Part shown: positions 40,801 through 51,756 of the stretch, in pieces
How the letters are laid out: each line of letters begins with the position of its first letter
How positions within the stretch are numbered: position 1 is the first letter of the stretch
NCBI GenBank assembly: GCA_001247695.2
Contig: LGRX02035367.1
Coordinates: 1 to 64,000, forward strand
DNA length: 64,000 nucleotides
DNA from: Cymbomonas tetramitiformis
Taxonomy: Eukaryota > Chlorophyta > Pyramimonadophyceae > Pyramimonadales > Pyramimonadaceae
Reading direction: 5' to 3'
Notes under the pieces: model-generated
What the model was told of the DNA's origin: nothing
Seen by the model: only the letters and a program-made list of their open reading frames with translations
Databases searched by the model: none
Made by a program: the position numbers and the translations under genes

Positions 40801-41784
40801 TGCTGTCCTACGTGGCTGCACGAAAAGGCCTCGAGCAGTCGAAAAGCCTCGCCTCTTCAGAGTCGGCACCTGAAAGTAAAATTGGGGACATTATCCAAGG
40901 GGTGAACGGTGTTCCAATCGGCAACCCCAAGGAGCTGTTCCGCGAAATCCGGAAGCTTCAAGTATCGGAGGAGGTATTCGCTTGTCTCCTGCCTCGAAGT
41001 TCTTCTCAGAACCTCGGCCTGCTTCTTCCTGGGTTCTGGACCGCCCGTGCAAAAACGCACTTTCTGTTTATGCTTTCCCGGTTGGCTTGATTCTTGTGCA
41101 CTCTTGTGCTCGGTGAAGTGCGCTCCGCCTCCTGGGAAGCGCTCCTTGCAGTTAAGGTGGTCGATGTCTCGGTTACGTCGCGTTTGCAGTAAAGTTTCAC
41201 TGTTTTCGAGACATACTTTAGGCTGTCTGCGTTCCGCTCGTGCGGTGCCTGGCTTTGCTGTTCAGCTGTCCCCACGATCGTCAAGCGCACTTTCTTAGGA
41301 GCTACAGTGTCTCGTCTTCGCACAGTGACGCCCTCGCCTACGCTTGGGTGTGTGAATGTCGAGTTGCATGCCAAACCAAATCGGTTGCAGAATCGTTTCC
41401 TGAGGGGCAAAACACAGGTCGAAAGCAAATGAGGCCATAGCCCTTGCTCTCGAGCTTGGAGAATTGCTAGGTGGACTGAGGCATTGTTTCTAATTTGTTC
41501 CTCAGACCACAGTACCAACAATTGCTCAAATCTTTTAGTCTTGGATTATGTTTTTAAAAGTTTGGGTTTTGTTACGGAAGAGGCCTCCCGTAGTAAGGGT
41601 ATGTTTTCTCACTGTCACTGCGTTGCTGACACCGGGTGCAAGTGCTTTTGAACAGGCAACTTTGACTGTGAAGAGAGGGGACGTTGTCAAGGATTTTGTT
41701 GTCATCTTGGGCTCAGCACAGTCGTACCCGGACTCGTATAATATTCCAATTGGTTGCCGCATCCGCATTAACAAAGGAAATTAA
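37826..41784 (+). CDS. PH- and PDZ-domain protein, multi-exon host gene
   Basis: Exons read with confidence: 37826-38005, 38090-38326, 38429-38536, 39254-39379, 40797-40973 and 41656-41784, all phase 0 with GT-AG borders. A further exon near 38887-38946 is uncertain. The first exon is Ser/Pro-rich. The second and third carry a pleckstrin-homology domain: TGSVWMQKKRQKFPYSWQKR, LFVLLPTEMRLRYFK, then CGCVDLRSLKW and LHYTLIF. The PDZ domain spans the last three: SLGISYALDN, GLLSYVAARKG, KIGDIIQGVNGVPI and ATLTVKRGD. This suggests a membrane-lipid-binding scaffold protein. The stop is TAA at 41782-41784. The 5' end is incomplete. The 1.4-kb intron 39380-40796 holds degenerate CTCCGGTGAC-type repeats. 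Confidence 0.7.
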
Positions 41785-42889
41785 GGCAGCTCAAGATCTC
41801 TTCCCATCACTGTCTCACTATTTGTTTTTGGTGTTGCTTCATATGCCCTCAGCAGTACTTTGTTCACCATAGCTGAAAAGCTCAAGCTGTGAGAATGCTG
41901 AGGTTTTGAGAAAAAACTAAGCTTATCTCTGGGGTAAGAAATTGACTCGAACATAACATGCATAACCGTCACAGGAATCTGAGACAGCCTCATAGGAAAC
42001 TTTGTGATTTAACCTTACATGTTTTGAACGAGTTCTACGATATTGTATACCTGTTGTCCTGTTGTTTTCACTCTGGCAAGTTCGATACCTTTGGTCTTTA
42101 TGTTTTGGAAGCAAAGCAAATCACGTACCTTACCTGAAACAAACAAACAAACCTTGAATGGTAGGGCGGGATGATGATGCTGTGTTGGCGTCATCCATCA
42201 TAACAAAGAAATTATGTAAACGAGAAAACGAATGGTGAGATGATCGAACAATCAGATTTCAGATGGTCTACTGGACGAGTGGAGATCTCAAAATTGAGAT
42301 TGGCCAAGCCTAGTATAGGTTGTGACATCAACTGACCGCACGCGTTTCATAGCGGGTCTAACCTGTGCCTTGAAAGGTGTGAGAGCATTCATTTAGTTGT
42401 GATCAGAGAGTTAGGCTTGTGCCAGGTGATTTCTATTTTTTGCGGGCTTATAATCACCGTTTTAAGAATGAAGATTTGATAACATATTATTTTCGTACTC
42501 CACAATTACAATGAGCGATGACTCGCATGTCGCATGCAGCAAATGTATTCGTGTCACGTGTGATCCGCGGGAGCGTGATCGGGACCCTTTCGCAAGCGTC
42601 GCGACAGACTAAGACTAAGACTGACGGAGAATGCAAATTGGAGACTTTCGCGGAGCCAGCAGTTGAAACCAAATCAAATCAATTTCAAACTACGAAACGA
42701 ACGCTTTCCAACCAACCACGCTTTCAAACCAACTCGCTGGCGGCGGGTCCCTGACTTACTAGTTGACGTCATTCCGCCCTCACAGCTTTCGCGTATGGCC
42801 TACTCTGGATCCCGACATCTTCAACCTCCGTATTTTACGACCGACCCGCACCCCGCCTAGCACCTACCTGCTTTGTAGGTTTCATCAAC
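41785..42889. other. Region without a recognised gene
   Basis: AT-balanced sequence after the PH-PDZ stop codon; nothing recognisable on either strand apart from the start of the Gag-like gene at 42890. Confidence 0.5.
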
Positions 42890-44190
42890 ATGGAAACAAG
42901 AAAGAAATCAGCGAGACGTAAGCTTTTGAAGGAGTCCCACTTGGACTCCTCCATTAGGCTTTTAGATGCGGTGCGCGATTCACCCACGTGCCGCACGCCT
43001 CCGGTGCCTGTTCCGGGGGCACCAACCGCCGAGGATGACGCCGACACCAAAGCTGCGCGAGAGAAGTACGAAGCGGCCAAGGAGATTGGCAACGCCATCT
43101 ACGCCAAGGCGGGTCGACATCGAAAATGGGCGAAAGCCATTCGCCAGCATCAGCTGGGCGAGTCCTATTTCGATGACAGCACCGAGTTCTCCAAACTGGC
43201 TAAGGTTATCGTGACCCTCCGGTCCGAGATCGCCACAGCTGGTCTGGACTGCGACGGCTTTGACCTCGACCACCCAAACCTTGGAGCCCAGCGTTTCGTA
43301 AACGAGCTCGTCAACGATACGCTGACGTACATCGTCGAGCCCGACACTGTGGCCTGCGGTTACCTGCTGGGGACGGACTCCGCAGTAGCTGACCGGGCGA
43401 TGTGCGACGAGCTTTGGTCGATTTTATCAAAGGGTGCGTGCCCCCTGCGGTGAGGCAAACGCACCAAACAGAGCATTCTGCTTTGATGTACCCCGCCCGA
43501 GTCGACCCGCGGCCTATTCTGGCCATGGAGCAGCGGCTGGTTCGCAAGAACCGGGCTGCTGATTGGACCCCCGCAGCTGCTACGCGCAAGGCGTAGCTGT
43601 GGGAGAGCCTTGACCCCGTGTTTTACGCGGCGCTCAAGGTGAAGTACCCTCGCCTTCAGGATTTGCATGCGGTGAGCATCGCTGAATTGTCTGATTTGGT
43701 TGCATCTATCTACATGTCGTGGGGGCAGTACGCAGGCGGCACCCCTGGAACCGCAGCTGCGTGGGGGTGCCTGGCGGCGAGAAGATGGACCGCGAGGACA
43801 TCTTCGAGAAGCTCCTTACGCGACTCGACAAGATCGAGGCGTTCATCAAAACGCAGCGCATGGGAGGTGCGCCGGCGGTGTTGCCCAAGAGGAGCCGCAA
43901 GGGCCTCGACGGGTTTCGCGTGGGGGTTGGCCATGATCCCCGTGTTGGGTTCGACCCCGGCGCGAAGAAGGCATTGCCGAAATGCCCGCGGTGCCCCACG
44001 GCGGGGGACGGGCACCGCTATTATCACGCGTGGGCGGATTGCCGGCTCGGCCCGCCCGCTCGGCCCGCTCAGCCGGAAACGGCCTGTCATGTACGTGGGA
44101 AACATTTTATTCACGGGGAAGCCGATCCCCCCCCGCCCCCCCACTGTATGGGGGCCTGCTTCTCCTTTGTTCACCCCTCGCCGTGAGTGT
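42890..44190 (+). pseudogene. Divergent Gag-like gene, broken in several places
   Basis: The first frame (42890-43453, about 187 residues) starts METRKKSARRKLL and contains a charged helical capsid-like region. After its stop, homologous blocks continue in other frames: DPVFYAALKVKYPRLQDL (about 43610-43665) parallels DPAFYAPVVSRLF in the other Gags, and CPRCPTAGDGHRYYH (about 43983-44030) parallels their zinc knuckle. At 44128-44160 a CCCCCC-loop-GGGGG hairpin followed by CTTCTCC resembles the hairpin at the start of the short LTRs at 32295. At least three frame breaks. No pol domain. Confidence 0.55.
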
Positions 44191-44348
44191 CATGTGTCAC
44201 CCGTGGCCGTGACTCAGTTCCGTGACTTGCTAGTTACGTAGTTAGCCTGTGTACTAGCCTAACTATCCAGTTTTCTTTTTAATGTTATCTCCGTCAACAG
44301 CATCCGACCCTGTGTTTTTCTGCCACTGACTGCATATATGGGGATAAG

Positions 44349-44590
44349 TCAAGATTGGGTGTAGACATTTCATTATAATCCAGATTGGGTGTAGGCATTT
44401 CATTTAAATCTAGATTGGGTGTGGGCACTTCATTTAAATCTAGATTGGGTGTAGGCACTTCATTTTAATCCAGATTGGGTGTAGACAATTAATTTAATCC
44501 AGATTGGGTGTAGGCATGCATTTCATGTTAATCTAGATTGGGTGTAGACATTTCATTTCTAATCTAGATTGGGCGTAGACTTCATTTTAA
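44349..44590. repeat. About 33-bp tandem repeat (AGATTGGGTGTAGACATTTC)
   Basis: About eight units of AGATTGGGTGTAG(A/G)CA(C/T)TTCATTT. The reverse complement TGTCTACACCCA recurs at 45090-45102, 45119-45132 and around 45200-45241, so the two sets may be inverted subterminal repeats of one element spanning 44349-45242. Confidence 0.75.
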
Positions 44591-44639
44591 CATACCTTGA
44601 TGCCTGGAGGGCATTACATTTTACATTGATAATATTGCA

Positions 44640-45133
44640 TGTGAACATTATTATGTAAATTCGACCATTAGATATCAACATCTGACCACAATGAACATAT
44701 CTACCGGTTGGATTTGCGAAATAGTGTTTTTTTAAGCATCAAACAACAACAACAACAACAAAACATCGATTACGAACCGTTCTTCGCTAGTCATCGCATA
44801 CAAAAACATTATTTCACAAATTCAACCGTTAGATATGTTCATTGTGGTTAGATGTTGATATCTGCCGGTTGAATTTGTGAAATGATGGTTTGTTTTGCAA
44901 CAAATAACAACAAACATCGATTCCGGACAGTTTTTCGCTAGTCATCGCATACAAAAACATTATTTCGCAAATTCAACCGTTAGATATGTTCATTGTGGTC
45001 GGATGTTGATATCTACCGGTTGAATTTGCGAAATCTTTTTTTTAGCAACAAATAACAACAAACATTACGGCCCGTGCCCCCTATACCTGTGTCTACACCC
45101 AATGGCGCATTAAAATGAAGTGTCTACACCCAA
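44640..45133. repeat. Inverted copies of an AT-rich 60-bp block
   Basis: ATTCAACCGTTAGATATGTT and its complement AACATATC-type forms alternate (around 44660, 44820, 44860, 44970, 45010), each with AACAACAACAAAC-like A-rich stretches. These could form long hairpins. Confidence 0.6.
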
Positions 45134-45153
45134 NNNNNNNNNNNNNNNNNNNN
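45134..45153. other. Assembly gap (20 N)
   Basis: Run of N. The sequence on the right (AGCAACAAATAACAACA to TGTCTACACCCA) repeats the sequence on the left, so the gap may mark a collapsed or misjoined repeat. Confidence 1.
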
Positions 45154-45849
45154 AGCAACAAATAACAACAAAAATTACGACCCGTGTCCCATATACCTGT
45201 GTCTACACCCAATGGCACATTAACATGAAGTGTCTACACCCAACGGGTCTACTTTCTTTCACGCACACACGCGCGCGGTGTCCAACTCCACTGATATATA
45301 CCATCGCTCGTTCGCTCTACCTCCTGATCCGACGCGGCGGCCTTGTCCATGCATGCAATGTGCGGCTCTGGGCAGGAGAACGATGCGAGGTGATTCCTAC
45401 ACCCATTTCGTCGCGTTCTATGTGTCCAACTCAATCCGGCTCGTGCAACTTTTGGAAGATGATGATGTGATATGACAGCGCGTGACGTGTGGGTGACGCG
45501 TCATCATCACGCCACCTTTCGGCGAGATACGTTCGCGACGCGTCTAGCACACACCTGGAGGCCGCAACGAAAAGCAAAAAAACGCTGGAATTTCCTTCTC
45601 AAGTCGACTAAGTGCACCGGAGGCCCAGCATAAATTTTCAAGTTCCCTCGGAGATAGGCACCCAGTGTCCCTTTCTTTGTTAACGATTGAGTGTGTGTGA
45701 GGGCGTGAGACCTACCGCGTCCAGCAGCGCTTGCGTGACGCGCAGGGGACGCGTCACGCACACGTCACGCACTGCATGCATGTGCGCTCGGACATGGATG
45801 GCATCGTGTCGTGCGCACATGCGTGTCTACCTGACGCGACGTCAAAGGA
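45154..45849. other. Noncoding, GTGACGCGTCACG-rich
   Basis: Palindromic GTGACGCGTCA words at 45480-45510 and 45730-45770, continuing into the intron at 46308-46514 of the adjacent transposase fragment. No gene seen. Confidence 0.5.
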
Positions 45850-46004
45850 TTGGAAGTATGGAATGACAAACTGAAGAACAAGGTGGGGAACCTTCATCAG
45901 GAGCCGGTCCAAGTAGACTTTCACCAGACGACCAGAGGATCCGGAAATCCCGGAGCTCGCTTCGGATTCCGATTCGGATTCCGATTCGGATTCGCCCGCC
46001 GGTC

Positions 46005-47056
46005 GTGGGGAACTGTCATCAGAAGCCGGTCCAAGTAGACTTCCACCCGAGCGAGGAGCCTGAAATCTCGGATCCCAAAATCCCGGGGCTCGATTTGGAT
46101 TCGGATCCGGATTCCGATTCCGATTCCGATTCCGATTCGGATCCCGATCCCGATCCCGATCCCGATCCCGATTCCGATTCCGATCCCGATCCCGATCGCG
46201 ATTCCGATTCGGATTCCGATTTGGAGCGTGAAGGGGAGAAAGTGGAAAAGGAAGAAGATGAGGAGGTGGATGCGATGTTGAAGGATATGGCTTCGTTGCT
46301 GGGTGAGGTAAGGCAACTATCAGATTGAACTCCGTGCACCTATATTAGATAGATTTATCTGACGTCTACCTCACGCGTAGGTGACGTGTCGCCCACACAT
46401 ATCATGGTACGCGTGACGCATCACGTACAAGTGACGTGCATCGGTCATCGGCCACGTGACGCGTCACGTACACGTGGCGTGCAGAGCTGTGGTTTTTTCT
46501 TTCTTTCACAATAGTGTATGTCCATTTGATTGTGTGCATGCGGGTTGTAATGGAGCAGGACGCAGACAGCATCACGGTAAAACTGCTCATGGATTTGCTG
46601 GAGTGGACCATTGAGGGGAACATGACTCAACAATCCTACGATAATTTGATGGCGATTTTGAGCGAACGCTTACGACCGGTCCAAGGCGAACGTGCGCATC
46701 CCGCATCCTTCAAGGCCTCCATGAAGTATTTCAACTGCTTTCAAGTGAAGTACGACGAGATCGACATTTGTCCGAATGGATGCTGTCGCTACGATGGCAA
46801 TAACCGGTTCTTGGACGAATGTCCGGAATGTGATGCGACTCGGTATGTATCCGGCAAGGCGCAATCCACATTTTACCGATTTCCCCTACACGATACCTTC
46901 CGAAGGAAATACATGCATCCTCAAGACTCGGCCGACATGCAAGCTCACGCCCGGCACGTTCCTTGGGAGGAGAGTGGCAAACAAGGCATGGAGAAGATGT
47001 GGGGTGCGTACCAAACCTTCCTCCACGGCTTGCCCGCCGCCCGTGTGTATTTTTAG
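46005..47056 (+). pseudogene. CACTA transposase N-terminal part (Tnp2 domain start), two exons
   Basis: The exon ending at 46307 (donor GTAAGG) encodes an Asp-Ser-Asp-Pro repeat of about 45 residues followed by an acidic helix (DEEVDAMLKDMASLLGE). The second exon starts near 46515 and reads LLMDLLEWTIEGNMTQQSY, FQVKYDEIDICPNGCCRY, DECPECDATRY and RFPLHDTFRRKYM, which match the start of the Tnp2 transposase domain, including its CPN-C and CPEC cysteine pairs. The frame ends at a stop at 47056, well before the catalytic region, so this copy is truncated. The intron 46308-46514 contains GTGACGCGTCACG palindromes that also flank the gene. An upstream frame from 45850 shares the SD/GF-type repeat and may be a duplicated exon. 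Confidence 0.65.
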
Positions 47057-47899
47057 ACATGCAGGTGCTCACCTTGATTTGCAGTGATGGCGTACTTTGC
47101 ATTATACGGCGCAGAGCGTTTGCATACAACACATCATTGCTACGGTGCATTCCCTTGGACTCCGCCATGACGTCCTCATAAGGTGTCACAATCACGATAC
47201 CATTGTGGAACGACCACGATGCGTGTCATCATCGACGCACGATATGTAGCCTGGTATGTAGCATGGTATGTTGGCAGGGGGGTCCGTGCATGCCACGTTG
47301 GCTGGTTGCACCAGCGCTTGCACCACGCTAGTAGGGGCGTCGTACCATGCTCTTCGGGCCATGTGTCACTTTCGACCGATGATCGTACAAAGAAATGTTA
47401 TCCGGAAATTGTGACAGTGATCATCATTATTATTTTACCTTTTTTAATGTCGATATTCCGTCGAAATCGAGAAAGTGGACTGTACTCATGTATAGTCAAT
47501 TACCATACGTGGTGTCCCATTTTGCATCTCCATAGTGCGAGCTTCGCACAGAATTGAGGATACGTGGTGTCGTCTTGTACAGAATCGTGTCCGTTTTTGC
47601 AATTCCTGTCGCTTTAATTGCAGCTCTTAACAGTAACAACAACGCCGTTTGTTAATTATTAAGTATGGAAATATAGGTTATCGCTTGCCCGCCCCAACTT
47701 TGTTGCGCTACTGCAGGCACACCCCCTTGTGATTTTTATCACATTACATGAAGTACATTCTTTTTCAACGTTCGCAACTAATATATATATATATATATAT
47801 ATCTTCACAAGGCGAATACCTTTTTTTAGCCCTTGAACGACCCCATCCGCAACCGCATCGCTTCGTTTGCAGCTGACACCACCGCGAACAACTTCGACT
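47057..47899. other. Noncoding region
   Basis: Includes a 65-bp segment (47565-47630, GTCTTGTACAGAATCGTGTC onward) duplicated at 55200-55262, and a (TA)n tract at 47781-47802. No gene recognised. Confidence 0.5.
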
Positions 47900-48400
47900 G
47901 GAACAACTTCAATGCATTATGCGCCTTGAGGTGTTTTTGCATCCGTACCGGAACCATTGGGCTGTAACAAGCGCTTGTGTCCGGCGCCCCAATCTTTGCT
48001 CATCCGCAAATTCTTCAAGAAGTCATCGCGTGCTGTTTCCAGGGATCGCAAGGTCCTTGACTGCTTTGGACGTGGTGGGACCGCCCATGGCCCGCACACC
48101 ATCTTGTACACCTCGCTCGACCAGTGTTCCGATAACATATGTGCAATATGCCTTCAACATGTCATCTATGTATAACAAGCGACTGCATGCATGCTACATG
48201 ATCACAACTCACCGTCCGACTTTTTCACCGTCCCACTCAATTCGATATCTTTCAGGGTGAACGCCCTCCTCCTCTGCGAAATTGCGCACTTTGTCGTCGA
48301 AGTCCATACCTGGCAACGTGCTCGCAAGCCGGTTGCCCAAGTTCATGATTTCGTGCATCGGATCATAGAGCCAATCCGACACCAAGTTGAAGTAGAGGGT
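47900..48400 (-). pseudogene. CACTA transposase internal fragment
   Basis: Minus strand. The exon ending at 48213 reads SDWLYDPMHEIMNLGNRLA, which matches the DPMH-type motif in the Tnp2 catalytic region, followed by DKVRNFAEEEGVHPERYR. Donor GTGAGT at 48212; the next exon begins at 48115 (REVYKMVCGPWAV) and ends near 47949 (donor GTACGG); a third piece with KLFAVVSAANEAMRLRMG lies near 47850-47910. Intron phases agree, but the gene is cut at both ends. Opposite in strand to the Tnp2 fragment at 46515, so not simply its continuation. Confidence 0.55.
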
Positions 48401-48599
48401 CCCAAAAAACCCTCAGGGCCGAAAGCGGGCCGAAGGGGCTTTCGCCCCCGGGCCGCACAAAAATATAATCCGGCCAAACTTCGGCCAAAAATATAGGCAT
48501 TTTATGCCACTTTTTATCAAACCCCCATACTTAATTTCAAAATTTCGCGCCTGCGGCGGGCATTTTTCTAAAAATAAATGGGCCGTGAGACCTTCCAAG

Positions 48600-49040
48600 A
48601 GGATATGTTCCCTGGCCCCTGCACCTAGGGGTGGACATCGTGCTTGGCGGGGGCTGGCTGCGCTCCCTGCAACGTGTCACCCTCGACTACACCGGAAAAG
48701 GCAGCATCGCCTTCGGGACCGGAAGCCGACGCGTTGTCATTGCCGGGCGCAGCCCAGGCACTTCCCCCACCCCCAAGCACCGAGCCATGGGGCTTGTTGA
48801 TGCACGCCTGCTGGACGTTGGCCGGTCGCGCAAGGACTTGAAGAAGCTCCGCGCTGCGCAGCAAGAGGCTTACCTCATTTGCCTGGCGCCGGACGGAACG
48901 TTCGAGGCAGAGGCGGAGGACCCAACTTCACCGCTCGATCAGGCGGCCCTCCCGTCCGATGCTTCGGACGACGACTCGCCGCAGGGGGGGAGAGCAGCAG
49001 CAAGAGCAGCAGCAAGAGGCGCCCCCGCCACTGATTGAGG
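48600..49040 (+). pseudogene. Retropepsin-like fragment of an LTR retrotransposon
   Basis: The reading HLGVDIVLGGGWLRSLQRV, followed by LDYTGKGSIAFG and RRVVIAG, matches the C-terminal part of retrotransposon aspartic proteases (usual pattern D-x-LG-x-x-WL, then a strand with F and G). The catalytic Asp-Ser/Thr-Gly would lie upstream and is not visible. An acidic/alanine-rich stretch follows. No reverse transcriptase comes after it, so only a fragment survives; a Gypsy-type origin is likely. Confidence 0.5.
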
Positions 49041-49542
49041 ACTCCGCGGAGTCGGACAGCGACGCCTCGCGCTGCTCGTTCGCCACGGCCGCCTTCATGG
49101 AGGACTTGATTACCGGTTTACCGCCTCCGAGTCCAGCGACAGCGAGCGTGGGCTCACCGAGGCGGAGGACGAGGCGCAGGAGTTGGTGTGTGCGTTGCAC
49201 GACCTCCCGGGCCCCGCGCGGGACGCTGGGAGCAAATGGGGACCGCATCCCCTCCGAGCGCGCTGGGAGGCATCCCTAGGAAAACAGAGCCGTTCCATAC
49301 GTATGGACTGTCGTATGGGGAAGCCCCCCATTTGTGTCGCACTGGTTCGTTTATTTGTCGTGTCGCAAAAGATTCGATTATATTAACGACGCTTCGCAGC
49401 TTTTTCAGAAATATGTTGTTTTTCATTTCGTTTCCCTTAAAGAAGCGAAACAGGTTTCCTGGAAAAAAGTGACATCGACAGGCCACACCGCAGGAGCTGT
49501 CCCTCAAAAATTATGCCGTTGGAAATTTCCCAAAAGTTTCCT

Positions 49543-50205
49543 GCTCATGTCAGCAGTCCTACCATGATTGTGTCGAGCGCTCGCGCTTTACCGGCCAATC
49601 ATGATACGATAGCATCTCAGCAGTCCTACCCCGGATTCTTTCGACCGATCGTTCGTAACCGACAACGAGAGACACGTTTAATAATTCAAAATTATACCAC
49701 GAAGATATATATGTTGTTTTTCATCCATGTCAGCAGTCCTACCATGATTGTGTCGAGCGCTCGCGCTTTACCGGCCAATCATGATACGATAGCATCTCAG
49801 CAGTCCTACCCCGGATTGTTTCGACCGATCGTTAGTAACCCACAACGAGAGACACGGGTAACAATTCCATATTTTACCCCGAAGATATGCGGAATTTACA
49901 ATTATGAATTTGTCGCAAAACTGCTCTAACAGGTTTACCGATCTCAACATCATCATCAGCAGTCCTACCCCGGATTGTTTCTACCGATCGTTAGTAACCG
50001 ACAACGAGAGACACGGGCAACGATTCCATATTTCACCCCGAAGATATGCGGAATTTACAATTATGAATTTGTCGCAAAACTGCTCTAACAGGTTTACCGA
50101 TCTCAGGAGTCCTACCCAGGATTCTCTCGATCGATCGTTAGTAACCGACAACGAGAGACACGGGTAACAATTCCATATTTTACACCGAAGATATGCGGCA
50201 TTTCC
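49543..50205. repeat. Direct repeats within copy 2
   Basis: CAGCAGTCCTACC, CGACCGATCGTTAGTAACC and GACAACGAGAGACACG recur at about 49551, 49735, 49958 and 50105, with unit lengths of 185 then about 135 bp. The first two units are almost identical. Confidence 0.8.
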
Positions 50206-50479
50206 AATTATTTACGCATCTCGTGATTCAAGATCATCTCACCACTCCTATCGGGAGACACGCGGCGCGGCCCGGACAAAAATGGATATGATATGATCCT
50301 GGTCGGCAACGTTTTCATTTTTCTCCAAGATCTCATCTTGCGCCTACCTGCTGTCTCAGCGGCTTGTGTTTTTGTTTGATTAATGATTTTTGGGCGCTAC
50401 TTTTCTTTAGCGATATTTCATATTGACCATGTTTTCGTGTGCATGCGTGGAACCCGGCGGCGGGGCGCTCCTGCGATGT

Positions 50480-51115
50480 TCTCACATGAGCCGCATCCCA
50501 CCAGCAGCCCATCCTGCGATATAGGGATGATTGGAGGCCGTCGGGCGTCTTTGCATCCCGCCTGACGGTTTGGGTTCAATTTCCAACAGGAATTCTTCCT
50601 TCCTGAGCAACGCTCTGTTTTTTTGCAGGTTTATGCTGTGCCTTTTCTGAAGCCGCCAGCAACGGCCATAGTGCATAATTCATGCTGTGCCTTTTCTGAA
50701 GCCGCCAGCAACGTTCCTGGCGGCATCTTTCCCTCTGGCCCTACTAAGCTGAAGGGATGCTTGGAGACCGGCGGGATCCTAAACAGCAGCCCGACGGGTT
50801 GGGTTCGATTCCCAACATCTTTACTAACCAGCGTTTCGTTTTTTTTTGCAGGTTTTGTTTTTTACGCCGAGCATCTTTTTATGCCGCCAGCTCTGCTGGC
50901 GGCATCCTGTGACTTCTAGCTCTGTTTAGGTTTCGCCGATTATTGATGTTCAGAATTTTAGATTTCCCACCTACTGTTCCGCTGCTGTTTTCAAAACGTC
51001 TATTTTGTACGTAGACGCCCACCCGAGGGTGAAATGCGGACAGCAGCTGGCTGTCGGTATTGGGTTCGATCCCCAACGTCCTGACTGATTCGCTGTTCGT
51101 GTGCTGCAGGAAACG
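50480..51115 (+). repeat. T-arm-like modules with acceptor-like tracts (copy 2)
   Basis: Three modules: GGTTTGGGTTCAATTTCCAAC (near 50568), GGTTGGGTTCGATTCCCAAC (50798-50817) and TATTGGGTTCGATCCCCAAC (51058-51077). Each is preceded by a short hairpin such as CGTCGGGCG/CGCCTGACG and followed after 25-40 bases by a T-run or GT-run ending GCAGG. Confidence 0.6.
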
Positions 51116-51501
51116 TTTTGGTTCTGAAGATTTTGGAACGTGCGCTGTGCTCTAGTTTCCTCCTAGGTTAGATTTTCATATCGCCCTCGGGTAGTTGAAT
51201 CCTTGTATTAGAAACTAGCAGCCTAGTAGTAATAAGTAATCATGTTAATATTTTTTAAGGGTGTAATCGGTTTTTCTCTTTGTATATTTATCCATCTGAA
51301 ATGCTTGCTTGCTTGCTACTTCATGTATGCCTCGTGCTATATGAATGTCCCCAAGTGATCGTATAATACACCTGTGTTTTTATGTAATACTCGCGGTACT
51401 ACTCGTTCAGTAATTTTGTTTTTCAAGTCATAATCGCGGTACTATTCGTTTGTGTTCCCCCTAGCTTAATTTCATTTTCGGAAAATTTCTGTGAATTTTC
51501 A

Positions 51502-51702
51502 CGACAGAATTGAGTGTGGCGCTCATGTGCACCGCACCCGCGACGACATGAGCGCCACACTCAATTCTGTCGCACCTGCGACAGACATGAGCGCCACACT
51601 CAATTCTGTCGCACCTGCGACAGACATGAGCGCCACACTCAATTCTGTCGCACCTGCGACAGACATGAGCGCCACACTCAATTCTGTCGCACGGTATAAT
51701 TA
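51502..51702. repeat. 39-bp tandem repeat with inverted first unit
   Basis: ATGAGCGCCACACTCAATTC and TGTCGCACCTGCGACAG make a 39-bp unit repeated four times (51546-51702). The unit at 51502-51530 is inverted, giving a strong hairpin. Part of the right subterminal region of copy 2. Confidence 0.85.
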
Positions 51703-51756
51703 CAGCTTGTCGCACGGTGCGACAAATAAAATAACCGGTGCGACAAATTTGAAGTG

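Larger units (their letters stand above)
49318..51755. mobile_element. Nonautonomous element with GTCGCAC ends (copy 2)
   Basis: The left end carries TTTGTGTCGCACTGG, TTTATTTGTCGTGTCGCA and AAGATTC; the inverted right end (51700-51755) carries TTTGTCGCACCGG and TTATTTGTCGCACC, the same order as at 21317-23320. Inside are left tandem repeats (49543-50200), T-arm-like modules (50510-51115) and a CTAGTAGTAATAAGTAA region comparable with the 22960 region of copy 1. No transposase. Exact borders are uncertain by tens of bases. Confidence 0.5.

Noticed and set aside
45921..46316. Minus-strand Gly/Ile repeat protein
   Set aside because: Complement of the Asp-Ser repeat exon; no other support.
48413..48598. 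Plastid or bacterial insert suggested by the GGGCCGAAGGGGC-rich stretch
   Set aside because: No recognisable plastid or bacterial gene is present; it is more likely a GC-rich repeat fragment.
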